Below, piece by piece: positions 26,382-33,531 of a stretch of DNA of 64,000 nucleotides. The DNA is from an uncultured Bacteroidales bacterium (GTDB taxonomy: Bacteria > Bacteroidota > Bacteroidia > Bacteroidales > UBA932). Where the stretch lies: assembly GCA_946410455.1 (NCBI GenBank), contig CAMKAJ010000006.1, positions 30,148-94,147 on the forward strand, read 5' to 3'. Made by a program: the position numbers and the translations under genes. The notes under the pieces were generated by a model. It saw only the letters and a program-made list of their open reading frames with translations. It searched no databases and had not been told where the DNA came from. Positions within the stretch are counted from its first letter, which is position 1. Every line of letters begins with the position of its first letter.

Positions 26382-27293
26382 ATGAAACGATTGATTTATT
26401 TCGCTTTCGCAGCCCTGCTGCTGATTTCATGCGAGAAACAGATTGACGAAACAGCCCCCACAATCAGCTGGGCGGCCAATCCCGGCTTCGCCACACAAGA
26501 GCTCGGCATAGGAGCAGACGGAGCACTGGCCCTTGCAGCTCCCGGCAAGATAGAGTCACTCACAATCACTCTCGGGCTCGGCGATTACGCCCTTCTGGCC
26601 AATCCCTATATCTCCATCAGCTCAAACAAGAGTGCCAACGGCAAACTCCCTGTATTCGATGTCATAGACGACGCAGCCGTTGCTGCATACCTAAACGGCA
26701 TGGGAATGACTGCGGGCACCGGGCTCAGGGGCAAGACCATTGGCACCATAAATCTGATTGCAATAATCGAGAGCATCATTACCGGACAGGTTGTAGATAA
26801 CAACAGTTCCTTCACCATGTCCATCAAGCTTACCGACCAGGCCGGCAAGACCGTATCCAGGAATGCTTCATTCCACTATACCGCAGCACCTTCTGTTGTA
26901 TGGACCGGTAATTCCAACTTCGACATAGTAGACCTTGATGGCGCAAGCAAGCCCTCGAAAGTCAAGATTTCGGCTCCCGGCAAGATTGATGCTCTTACGC
27001 TCACCCTGGAATTCGGAGGCTCGGCAGAACTGGCCAACTATGTGAAGAACAGAACTTCGAACTCCAGCCTGGTCATCGACCTGGTGAACGACGAGATGGT
27101 TGCAGAAGCCTTCAAGTTCCCTACCGCCAAGACAATAGTGGGCAAGAGCGAGGTAAACCTGGACCTGTCGTTCATGTACAACATCTCATACGACCTCTCC
27201 CCTTCTACCAATGTCTTCACGCTCAAAGTGACCGACAAGATCGGCAAGTCGGTTGCCGTGCCGCTTAAATTCAAGAAAAGCGAGAAGCAATGA
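26382..27293 (+). CDS. lipoprotein with two repeated beta-sandwich-like domains
   Basis: A 303-residue predicted lipoprotein of unknown function: MKRLIYFAFAALLLISC gives a lipobox with Cys17. The mature part contains two related units of about 130 residues. Unit 1 has PTISWAANPGF and LALAAPGKIESLTITLGLG; unit 2 has PSVVWTGNSNFD and VKISAPGKIDALTLTLEFGG; both end with a D-(Q/K)-(A/I)-GK-(T/S) strand (TDQAGKTVS, TDKIGKSVA). The pattern suggests an internal duplication of a DUF4493-like or Ig-like domain. An ATG one codon earlier (26379) is equally possible. The stop overlaps the thioesterase start by four bases (ATGA). Confidence 0.75.
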   Translation: MKRLIYFAFAALLLISCEKQIDETAPTISWAANPGFATQELGIGADGALALAAPGKIESLTITLGLGDYALLANPYISISSNKSANGKLPVFDVIDDAAVAAYLNGMGMTAGTGLRGKTIGTINLIAIIESIITGQVVDNNSSFTMSIKLTDQAGKTVSRNASFHYTAAPSVVWTGNSNFDIVDLDGASKPSKVKISAPGKIDALTLTLEFGGSAELANYVKNRTSNSSLVIDLVNDEMVAEAFKFPTAKTIVGKSEVNLDLSFMYNISYDLSPSTNVFTLKVTDKIGKSVAVPLKFKKSEKQ

Positions 27294-27685
27294 GCTACAC
27301 CCACGAGGTTAAATACTACGAGTGCGACCGCATGGGCGTAACTCACCATTCCAATTATGTGCGCTTCATGGAAGAGGCGCGCATTTGGTGGATGGATGTT
27401 CTGGGCTACGGTTATGAGAGCATGGAGGCAGAGGGGATCGTGTCGCCGGTGATTGCTATAAGCTGCAACTACAAGCATACTACTACTTTCAAGGACTGCA
27501 TTGACATCGATGTCAAAGTGGCCGACATAAGCAAGCTCAAGCTTAGCTTTGCATACACCATGACGGTGAACGGCAAGGTGGTATGCACCGCCACCAGCAC
27601 CCACTGCTTCCTTGAGAATGGCAGGCCGGTTGCCCTGGAAGACCGCTTTCCTCAACTGTATCAAGCCATAATCAACAGCCTGTAA
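27290..27685 (+). CDS. acyl-CoA thioesterase of the 4HBT/YbgC type
   Basis: A 131-residue hotdog-fold thioesterase. YYECDRMGVTHHSNYVRFME near the N terminus contains the 4-hydroxybenzoyl-CoA thioesterase signature with the catalytic Asp, followed by the long hotdog helix (MEEARIWWMDVLGYGYESM) and strands ending in THCFLENGRP. It hydrolyses an acyl-CoA or acyl-ACP; chain length is not predictable. It overlaps the lipoprotein gene by four bases and is probably cotranscribed, although a shared role is not evident. Confidence 0.9.
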   Translation: MSYTHEVKYYECDRMGVTHHSNYVRFMEEARIWWMDVLGYGYESMEAEGIVSPVIAISCNYKHTTTFKDCIDIDVKVADISKLKLSFAYTMTVNGKVVCTATSTHCFLENGRPVALEDRFPQLYQAIINSL

Positions 27686-27694
27686 GCCGCTCGC

Positions 27695-27724
27695 TTGTAT
27701 TTTACAGTTTTTTGTGTACCTTTG
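27695..27724 (+). promoter_or_regulatory. promoter of yhhQ-queF (TTG - 19 - TACCTTTG)
   Basis: TTG at 27695-27697, 19 bases, then TACCTTTG at 27717-27724: a complete Bacteroidetes promoter. The transcript would start near 27730, leaving a leader of about 48 bases that carries the riboswitch candidate. Confidence 0.75.
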
Positions 27725-27745
27725 CGCCGCGATGCTCCGGCATCA

Positions 27746-27774
27746 AGTGTAACAGGTACCACTATAAAAACTGC
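27746..27774 (+). ncRNA. preQ1-I riboswitch candidate
   Basis: The leader of yhhQ-queF has stem AGTG (27746-27749) with CACT (27760-27763), loop TAACAGGTAC, and the A-rich tail ATAAAAA followed by CTG (27771-27773), which can pair with CAG (27753-27755) in the loop. This is the compact H-type pseudoknot of class I preQ1 riboswitches; the tail is close to that of the Bacillus subtilis queC example as I recall it, and a loop C at 27759 fits the ligand-pairing position. The genes downstream are for queuosine, as expected. The ATG at 27778 is four bases beyond, so translation control is likely. A 5-bp hairpin (GATGC/GCATC, 27731-27743) precedes it. Confidence 0.65.
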
Positions 27775-27777
27775 AAA

Positions 27778-28455
27778 ATGAAAGAAAAATTCTCTATTAC
27801 ATTTCTGCTTATGGCAGTACTGTTTACGGTCTGCCTCATTGCATCCAACCTGTTTGCAACCAAGATTATCTCCCTCTGGGGCGTCAATTTGCCCGGAGCC
27901 GTGCTGATATTCCCTGTATCTTACATCCTCAACGACTGCATCTGCGAAGTCTGGGGATACCGCAAGTCGCGCCTTGTAATCTGGATTGCGTTTGCCATGA
28001 ATTTCTTCGTTGTCATCGCAGGCCAGCTGCTGGTCTGGATGCCGGCCGCCTCCTTCTGGGATGGCGCTCCGCACTTCGATTATATGTTCGCACTTGCGCC
28101 CCGTATCGCCTTTGCTTCCCTTCTCGCATTTCTTGTTGGCTCCACCATCAACTCGCTGGTGCTCAGCAAGATGAAGATAGCCGACAAGGGGCGCCGCTTC
28201 GGGGTTCGCGCCATACTCTCGTCGCTGGCCGGAGAGCTCGGAGACTCCCTCCTGTTCATGCCAATCGCATTCCTGGGTGCGCCGGTACGCGAACTTGCGA
28301 TGATGATGCTCGCCCAGGTGAGCTTCAAGGTGTGCTACGAGATAGTAATCCTGCCTGTAACATCGCTGGTTGTACGCAAAGTCAAGGCAGCAGAAGGAGT
28401 AGATACTTTCGACAACGGTATTTCTTACAATCCATTCAAAATATCTGATATCTAA
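27778..28455 (+). CDS. yhhQ: queuosine precursor transporter (YhhQ/VUT family)
   Basis: Inner-membrane importer of preQ0 or preQ1. The 225-residue protein has about six membrane segments; [18 protein letters not shown] at the N terminus and [20 protein letters not shown] are the family signature. The middle [16 protein letters not shown] and the Lys/Val-rich C terminus also fit. ATG at 27778 was chosen from the membrane topology and the leader signals; the frame is open from 27712. Its last bases overlap the queF start (28455). Gene order yhhQ-queF is a common queuosine salvage pair and gives strong support. Confidence 0.93.
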   Translation: MKEKFSITFLLMAVLFTVCLIASNLFATKIISLWGVNLPGAVLIFPVSYILNDCICEVWGYRKSRLVIWIAFAMNFFVVIAGQLLVWMPAASFWDGAPHFDYMFALAPRIAFASLLAFLVGSTINSLVLSKMKIADKGRRFGVRAILSSLAGELGDSLLFMPIAFLGAPVRELAMMMLAQVSFKVCYEIVILPVTSLVVRKVKAAEGVDTFDNGISYNPFKISDI

Positions 28456-28913
28456 TGGCAACAAGAGAAGAAGAAGGCCTGCGCTCGCTTGGGAGCAAGG
28501 TACAATATAAAGAAGACTACGCTCCGGAAGTTCTCGAGAGCTTTGAGAACCTGCATCAAGACAACGACTATTGGGTGCGTTTCAACTGCCCCGAATTCAC
28601 ATCCCTCTGCCCCATTACAGGGCAGCCCGATTTTGCAGAAATCCGTATCTGCTACATTCCCGGCGTAAGGATGGTAGAGAGCAAGAGCCTCAAGTTGTAC
28701 CTCTTCAGTTTCCGCAGTCACGGGGCGTTCCACGAGGATTGCGTAAACATCATCATGAAGGACCTCATAGCTCTGATGGACCCCAAGTACATCGAGGTAA
28801 CTGGATTCTTCACCCCTCGCGGTGGTATAAGTATCTATCCTTTCGCCAATTACGGTCGCCCTGGCACCAAGTACGAAAAGCTTGCCCAGGACCGCCTGTT
28901 CAATCACGACTAA
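28455..28913 (+). CDS. queF: preQ0 reductase QueF
   Basis: NADPH-dependent reductase that turns the nitrile preQ0 into preQ1 in queuosine synthesis. The 152-residue protein is the short, single-domain type: [20 protein letters not shown] contains the catalytic Cys, [20 protein letters not shown] is the NADPH-binding QueF motif (E-S-K-S-x-K), and HEDC holds further active-site residues. It is translated from an ATG overlapping the yhhQ stop. The riboswitch candidate upstream would sense its product. It converges with the kinase gene 10 bases downstream without a clear terminator. Confidence 0.97.
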   Translation: MATREEEGLRSLGSKVQYKEDYAPEVLESFENLHQDNDYWVRFNCPEFTSLCPITGQPDFAEIRICYIPGVRMVESKSLKLYLFSFRSHGAFHEDCVNIIMKDLIALMDPKYIEVTGFFTPRGGISIYPFANYGRPGTKYEKLAQDRLFNHD

Positions 28914-28923
28914 GCCGCAGGGG

Positions 28924-30006
28924 CTACAGAGCACTTATCAACTCAGCCATTTGCGCCTGCTTGCTCATTGCAGAGGTGAAAAGGGCAAGTTGATTGCGCG
29001 TACGCACCAGATTGTGCTCGGGGTACTTGATCTTATAATAGGTATCGCCGTTGATATAGTCGGTAAAGAAGCGCACCGCCTGCATATAAGGGAACAGGCA
29101 TGCTGCATAGGGCAGATTCTGCCGCTCCACTGCCGTAAGGAAGCCCGCAGCCGAACTAAGGTACCCGCGAGAGAAAGCCTCGAATATATCCATACGGAAG
29201 TCAATCTTGTCCAGCTCCGGAGAATCCTCCGCCACGGGATTGGCGGCCGTGCGCAGGAAGTCTCCGAAATCGGAGAACACGAAAGACGGCATCACCGTAT
29301 CCAAATCTATGACGCACAGCACATTACCGTCTGCGTCGAAGAGCATGTTGTTGACCTTGGTGTCGCAGTGGCAGACGCGCTTGGGCAGAACTCCCTCGCG
29401 ATGCAGGCGCTCTGCCTTGCACATCTCTTGCTCCCAGGGAAGGATTGCGGCCAGCAATTCCTTTACCTCCGGAAGGCTCATACGTCCGGCAGCATCCGCC
29501 TCCACAGCCTCGTGTAGCTGGCGAGCCCTCAGCTCCATGTTGTGGAAGTCCGGAATGGTCTCGCCAAGAGTGTCGGGAATATCGGCCAGCATAGACTGGA
29601 AGCGCCCGAAGGCCTCTCCTGCAATCTCTGAGTACTTTGTATCTACTGTGTCGTAAGTAAATGAGTCTTTGATAAATACAGACATCCTCCACCAGTTGCT
29701 GCCGTCTGTCCAGTAGCTCTTGCCGGTCTGTTGGCAAGGCACAAAGTGCAGGACTTTCCGGTCCAGGTCGCTCTCGCCTGCCGCCTCCAGCTTGGCGCGC
29801 AAGTGACGGGTAACGCAGTCAATATTATGTTGAAGCAGCTCCACGTCGCGGAAAATGCTCTGATTGATACGCTGCAGCACATAGTCACGGAGGCCATTAG
29901 TTCGTACCAGAAGGGTATCGTTAATGAGTCCGTTGCCGAGCGGAAGCACTTCTTCTACCGTTCCGTCTATTTTGAATTTCTTTATAATGTCCAAGTACTT
30001 TTCCAT
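28924..30006 (-). CDS. anomeric sugar kinase, NahK-like (APH/choline kinase fold)
   Basis: A 360-residue kinase of the aminoglycoside phosphotransferase superfamily. From memory it resembles Bifidobacterium N-acetylhexosamine 1-kinase over much of its length: VLQRINQSIFRDVELLQHNI, the catalytic loop VCHCDTKVNNML (H-x-D-x4-N), the metal-binding VIDLDTVMPSFVFSDFGD, and KYPEHNLVRTRNQLALF near the end. NahK phosphorylates GlcNAc or GalNAc at C1; the related AmgK acts on MurNAc. No phosphorylase or nucleotidyl transferase gene lies next to it. The start (MEKYLDIIKKFKI) at 30006 fits the family; upstream frame to 30171 lies beyond the intergenic region. Either an amino-sugar salvage role or another sugar is possible. 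Confidence 0.8.
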   Translation of the reverse strand: MEKYLDIIKKFKIDGTVEEVLPLGNGLINDTLLVRTNGLRDYVLQRINQSIFRDVELLQHNIDCVTRHLRAKLEAAGESDLDRKVLHFVPCQQTGKSYWTDGSNWWRMSVFIKDSFTYDTVDTKYSEIAGEAFGRFQSMLADIPDTLGETIPDFHNMELRARQLHEAVEADAAGRMSLPEVKELLAAILPWEQEMCKAERLHREGVLPKRVCHCDTKVNNMLFDADGNVLCVIDLDTVMPSFVFSDFGDFLRTAANPVAEDSPELDKIDFRMDIFEAFSRGYLSSAAGFLTAVERQNLPYAACLFPYMQAVRFFTDYINGDTYYKIKYPEHNLVRTRNQLALFTSAMSKQAQMAELISAL

Positions 30007-30029
30007 GCTGCTAAAATAGTAATTTTTCT

Positions 30030-30037
30030 TATTTTTG
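30030..30037 (+). promoter_or_regulatory. promoter of the metallophosphoesterase gene (TATTTTTG)
   Basis: Plus-strand TATTTTTG, 27 bases upstream of the ATG at 30064, fits TAnnTTTG. The kinase gene diverges from the same short intergenic region. Confidence 0.55.
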
Positions 30038-30063
30038 CGTTTACTATGTTTAGAACAGAAGAA

Positions 30064-31785
30064 ATGAAGAAATTGATATGTGTATTGCTCGCCGCCCTCT
30101 TTGTGTTTTCGCCTTGGAGCGCGGACGCTGCAAAGAAACGGCTCCCTAAAGGAACCACAGTCTGGGGCCAAGTTCTTGTAGACGGAGCGCCTCGCGGGGG
30201 CGTTGTGGTATCTGACGGAACAGAAATCGGCATCACAGACAAGATGGGCTTTTATTACCTCAACTCAGCCAAGCGGGAGGGCAGCGTGTTCGTGAGCATT
30301 CCCTCCGGCACAGAGGTAGAGAGCAACTGGGGCATGCCGCATTTCTGGGAAAGGCTCACGGCTCCAGCTTCCGAGGCTGAGCGCCACGACTTCACCCTAA
30401 GCTCAGTGGATAACACCAATTATACCCTCCTGGCCATATCCGACATCCACCTTGCCAACCTGTTCGACGATATCTGGCAGTTCAAGGAGGTCTTTATGCC
30501 TCGCTTTATGGAAGAATACGAGAAGGCCCGCGAACATGGCCCCGTGTACTGCCTCAACTGCGGTGATTCCGTTTACGATCGCTACTGGTACGAGTACGGA
30601 TACTCCATAGAGAGCTTTCCAGGCACTCTCGCAGAAGTGAAATTCCCCGTGCCCATGTTCCATGTAATGGGTAACCACGACAATGATGGCGGAGTAGCAC
30701 GGGAGGGCGATATCGACTTTGCGGCAGCCGAGCGATACCGCCGCACCATGGGTCCCACTCACTATTCCTTCAACATTGGGCGTGAGCATTACGTTGTGCT
30801 CGACAACATCGTGTACCTTAACTCAGAGGGCCGCGTGGATACTTACGAGGGCATTACGGGCAAGCGTGACCACGAGCACTACTTCACCCGCGAGCAACTG
30901 GAATGGCTCGCCAAGGACCTTGCCACCGTGCAAGACAAGAGCGCCCCGCTCATAATCGCCTTCCACTCCCCCATCCTCCGTCACAAAGGAGGACTCACGG
31001 AGAAGCAGATTGAATCGCGTTTCCTGCGCGAGGGGCATAGTCCTGAGGAGATGCTTAATGAGTTCACAGCGTTGCTGAAAGACTTCCCGGAGGTGCACTT
31101 CATCTCTGGCCATTCGCACCAGAACATGCTCTGCTACGGCAAAGACGACAGCTCCCGCTTCCCGTACATCGGCAATATCACGGAGCACAATATCTCCGGG
31201 GTGTGCGGATGCTGGTGGCAGACTGCAGCACACGGCGGCAACACCCTGGCGCCCGACGGCGGACCTGCAGGTTTCGAGGTTTTCCCTGTCAGCGGAGACA
31301 ATATCGAATGGTATTTCGTTTCTACCGACGACGGCGCCAGCGAGCAGTTCCGCGTGTTCGACATGAACAGCGTACGCGAATACTACCGCACGAGCGGTGC
31401 CGTGAAGGCTTTCTTGAAACACTACGACAAGCGCACAGACTATAGCACAATCGAGGATAACCTGCTGCTGATCAACGTGTGGGCTTGGGAGAGTAAATGG
31501 AAAATCAGCGTGACCGAGAACGGAGTGGAGCTGCCCGTGAAGCACCGCAAGAGCGAGAACCCGCAGTTCACGCTTGAGTACTATCTGCCCAAGGCGTCCT
31601 GGGACGACAACAGCAAGAGCCGCTGGCCGTCAAAGTACAACGATGCGGGCGTTAAGCCACACTATTTCTGGGCAAAAGCATCTTCACCCACAAGCACGGT
31701 GGTGGTTAAAGTAACCGACTCATTCGGGCGCGAGTATGTACAGACCGTCCAGAGGCCCAAAGCCTTCGGCAAGAAAATGAAATAA
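30064..31785 (+). CDS. secreted calcineurin-like metallophosphoesterase
   Basis: A 573-residue exported phosphoesterase. A signal peptide (MKKLICVLLAALFVFSPWSADA) leads to an N-terminal beta domain (TTVWGQVLVDGAPRGGVVVS), then the catalytic core with ISDIHL, NCGDSVYD, MGNHDND, FHSPILRH and SGHSHQNM, giving the usual metal ligands, then a C-terminal beta domain. This three-domain order is that of Bacteroidetes calcineurin-like proteins with MetallophosN and MetallophosC domains. Substrate is unknown; phosphodiesters or phosphomonoesters outside the cell are likely. The start at 30064 was chosen for the signal peptide. Two bases separate its stop region from the next gene. Confidence 0.9.
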   Translation: MKKLICVLLAALFVFSPWSADAAKKRLPKGTTVWGQVLVDGAPRGGVVVSDGTEIGITDKMGFYYLNSAKREGSVFVSIPSGTEVESNWGMPHFWERLTAPASEAERHDFTLSSVDNTNYTLLAISDIHLANLFDDIWQFKEVFMPRFMEEYEKAREHGPVYCLNCGDSVYDRYWYEYGYSIESFPGTLAEVKFPVPMFHVMGNHDNDGGVAREGDIDFAAAERYRRTMGPTHYSFNIGREHYVVLDNIVYLNSEGRVDTYEGITGKRDHEHYFTREQLEWLAKDLATVQDKSAPLIIAFHSPILRHKGGLTEKQIESRFLREGHSPEEMLNEFTALLKDFPEVHFISGHSHQNMLCYGKDDSSRFPYIGNITEHNISGVCGCWWQTAAHGGNTLAPDGGPAGFEVFPVSGDNIEWYFVSTDDGASEQFRVFDMNSVREYYRTSGAVKAFLKHYDKRTDYSTIEDNLLLINVWAWESKWKISVTENGVELPVKHRKSENPQFTLEYYLPKASWDDNSKSRWPSKYNDAGVKPHYFWAKASSPTSTVVVKVTDSFGREYVQTVQRPKAFGKKMK

Positions 31786-31786
31786 C

Positions 31787-32740
31787 ATGAGAAGAGCGTT
31801 GATGGTACTGTTGCTGCTTACTGCGGGGCTGCTTGCCGCCGCACAGTCTTTTGGAGGCCTGCAAATTGCCCCCGAGTGCAGCAAATTCCTGGTTAAAGAA
31901 GGCCGGGGCAGGGCCCAGCAGGGCATGGAGATTTACGGTCGCTACCTGTTCTCGCTGGAGGACGGAGGCCACGTAAACGTGTACGACTTCAAAAAAGCAG
32001 CGCCTGAGCCAGTTGCGGGCTTCGAGCTTGCCTCTTCAGGCAAGGATAACCATGCCAACAATGCAGAATTCGGCATAGAGAAAAAGCCGGGAGCCTCTTT
32101 CCCGCTCATGTACATATCTAACGGCAAAGTTGGATGCGACATAGAGTGGACCTGCTTTGTAGAAAGCATCACCCGCAGGGGGAAACGCTTCAATACCGAG
32201 CTTGTGCAGACCATCACACTGGACATCAAGGGGTTCAAAGAAGCCGGATATGAGCCCATCTTTGGAGCTCCAAGCTGGCTGATAGACCGCGAGCGCAAGG
32301 CCCTGTGGGTGTTTTCTGCACATCAGCGCACTACGCGCAAAGTTACTCTTAAGCCTGAGGATAATTTCTATATCGCATATAAGTTCCGGATTCCTACTCT
32401 GTCCGAAGGTCCGTCTGTGACGCTAGGGCTGAAAGACTTGCAGGCCCAGGTAATCTTTCCTTACGAGACCTGGTTCACCCAGGCCGGTTGTATGTACGAC
32501 GGCAAGATTTTCTACTGTTTCGGAGTCGGGCGGGCCGATCCGGAGGGACGTCCTTCTCGCATCCGGGTTTACGACACCGATTCAGGGAGCATCTGCGCAA
32601 AGTACGACCTTAACGAGGAGATTCCCGAAGAAATGGAAGATCTGGTCGTGAAAGACGGCTGGATATATGTAAACACCAATACAAACAGCCGGCAGACAGA
32701 GTTTAAGCCCATTGTTTACAAACTTTCTATGCCGCGTTAA
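31787..32740 (+). CDS. exported protein of unknown function
   Basis: A 317-residue protein with a signal peptide (MRRALMVLLLLTAGLLAAAQ). I do not recognise the family with confidence. The mature chain shows repeated beta-strand and turn patterns (GMEIYGRYLFSLEDGGHVNVYDF, of which GRYLFSLEDGGHVNVYDF is the clearest; LWVFSAHQRTT; IFYCFGVGRADPEGRPSRI; DLVVKDGWIYVNTNT) that suggest a beta-propeller. It starts two bases after the metallophosphoesterase stop, so the two are likely one transcript and may act on the same substrate. No catalytic motif is visible. Confidence 0.7.
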   Translation: MRRALMVLLLLTAGLLAAAQSFGGLQIAPECSKFLVKEGRGRAQQGMEIYGRYLFSLEDGGHVNVYDFKKAAPEPVAGFELASSGKDNHANNAEFGIEKKPGASFPLMYISNGKVGCDIEWTCFVESITRRGKRFNTELVQTITLDIKGFKEAGYEPIFGAPSWLIDRERKALWVFSAHQRTTRKVTLKPEDNFYIAYKFRIPTLSEGPSVTLGLKDLQAQVIFPYETWFTQAGCMYDGKIFYCFGVGRADPEGRPSRIRVYDTDSGSICAKYDLNEEIPEEMEDLVVKDGWIYVNTNTNSRQTEFKPIVYKLSMPR

Positions 32741-32746
32741 ATTTTG

Positions 32747-32778
32747 TTTGGCGGTCTCGAAATAAATTTTTACCTTTG
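32747..32778 (+). promoter_or_regulatory. promoter of tRNA-Glu-rpsT (TTTG - 20 - TACCTTTG)
   Basis: TTTG at 32747-32750, 20 bases, then TACCTTTG at 32771-32778: a full Bacteroidetes promoter ahead of the tRNA. The transcript start would be near 32784, about 30 bases before the tRNA. Confidence 0.75.
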
Positions 32779-32816
32779 CAGTCCCTATTCCGTATCAACG
32801 GGTAGAGAATGAGTTT

Positions 32817-32891
32817 GGTGGGTTCGTATAACGGCTAGTACTCAAGATTTTCATTCTTGCAATAGGAGTTCGATTCTCCTACCCACTACCA
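32817..32891 (+). tRNA. tRNA-Glu (TTC)
   Basis: Acceptor GGTGGGT paired with ACCCACT (one G-T), anticodon stem CAAGA/TCTTG with loop TTTTCAT giving anticodon TTC, T arm AGGAG-TTCGATT-CTCCT, and an encoded CCA at 32889-32891. The gene stands just ahead of rpsT. Confidence 0.95.
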
Positions 32892-32913
32892 AAATATTAA
32901 AAAAAATAACATA

Positions 32914-33168
32914 ATGGCAAATACAGCTTCAGCAAAGAAGGCCGATCGCCAGAGCGAAAGGCACCGCCTGCATAACAGATATTATGCACGCACCACACGT
33001 AATGCAATCCGCGACATCCGCAACACCACAGACAAGGCAGAGGCCGAGAAGAATGCTCCCAAGGTTTATGCAATGATTGACAAGCTTGCAAAGATCGGGG
33101 TCATCCACAAGAACAAGGCTTCCAACCTCAAGAGCGGTATTCAGGTTTACATTAACAAACTGGCCTAA
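32914..33168 (+). CDS. rpsT: 30S ribosomal protein S20
   Basis: Small-subunit ribosomal protein that binds 16S rRNA early in assembly. The 84-residue, strongly basic, all-helical protein begins [20 protein letters not shown] and contains the family's [10 protein letters not shown] and [20 protein letters not shown] (full family length about 84-90). It starts 22 bases after tRNA-Glu and shares its promoter. An intrinsic terminator follows. S20 often represses its own translation, but no specific site could be recognised here. Confidence 0.97.
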   Translation: MANTASAKKADRQSERHRLHNRYYARTTRNAIRDIRNTTDKAEAEKNAPKVYAMIDKLAKIGVIHKNKASNLKSGIQVYINKLA

Positions 33169-33177
33169 GACTTCCAC

Positions 33178-33205
33178 AGACGCGTTCCCGACGCGTCTTA
33201 TTTTT
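33178..33205 (+). terminator. terminator after rpsT
   Basis: AGACGCGT (33178-33185), loop TCCCG, ACGCGTCT (33191-33198), followed by TATTTTT: an 8-bp perfect stem with a T-rich tail, ten bases after the rpsT stop. Confidence 0.85.
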
Positions 33206-33212
33206 CAGCAAG

Positions 33213-33286
33213 CGGGATGTAGCGCAGTTGGCTAGCGCACCACGTTCGGGACGTGGGGGTCGTCCGTTCGAGTCGGATCATCCCGA
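33213..33286 (+). tRNA. tRNA-Pro (CGG)
   Basis: Acceptor CGGGATG with CATCCCG, D arm AGCGCAGTTGGCTAGCGC, anticodon stem CCACG/CGTGG with loop TTCGGGA giving anticodon CGG, T loop TTCGAGT. CCA is not encoded. Its 3' end forms part of a long perfect hairpin with the DNA downstream. Confidence 0.95.
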
Positions 33287-33329
33287 CAGAAAGAGCTTCG
33301 AGGAAACTCGAAGCTCTTTCTGTCGGGAT
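33280..33329. repeat. 23-bp perfect hairpin joined to the 3' end of tRNA-Pro
   Basis: Positions 33280-33302 pair without mismatch with 33307-33329 around a GAAA loop. The first seven bases of the left arm are the last bases of tRNA-Pro. No T run follows, so it is not an ordinary terminator. Confidence 0.85.
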
Positions 33330-33470
33330 ACCCGACTACTATCCCCCGCAGCCAGAGGCTGCTGCCCCCAGGGGCATGAGGGGAGGACCCCTCAAACTCC
33401 CCCGGCCTTCGGTCTTCGAGTTTCCTCGAAGCTCTTTCTGTCGGGATACCCGACTACTATCCCCCGCAGC
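33307..33470. repeat. 46-bp direct repeat flanking a hairpin-rich 72-bp spacer
   Basis: Copies at 33307-33352 and 33425-33470 are identical (beginning CTCGAAGCTCTTTCTGTCGG). Each contains GTCGGG-ATA-CCCGAC. The spacer holds GAGGGG-AGGA-CCCCTC and GCCCC-CAG-GGGC. Short open frames cross the region but look like chance. With the hairpin above, this fills the 33287-33474 gap; no gene is supported there. Confidence 0.8.
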
Positions 33471-33474
33471 GAAT

Positions 33475-33509
33475 AGAATTGTAATTCTGCACGATTCTAC
33501 TTATATTTG
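33475..33509 (+). promoter_or_regulatory. palindromic operator plus promoter of the GH2 gene, copy 1 of a 35-bp element
   Basis: The element begins with the palindrome AGAATT-GT-AATTCT (33475-33488) and ends with the -7 box TATATTTG (33502-33509). The -33 TTG (33479-33481) lies inside the palindrome, so a bound protein would cover it. An identical 35-bp copy lies in opposite orientation at 39213-39247 before the phosphohexomutase gene. In this copy only, CTACTTATAT and ATATAAGTAG form a further 10-bp inverted repeat over the -7 box. Confidence 0.75.
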
Positions 33510-33531
33510 GGAATATAAGTAGTTTATTGAT

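Noticed and set aside
33228..33522. Short plus-strand open frames of 82 and 89 codons
   Set aside because: They run through tRNA-Pro, the hairpin and the direct repeats and start inside the tRNA; codon content follows the repeats.
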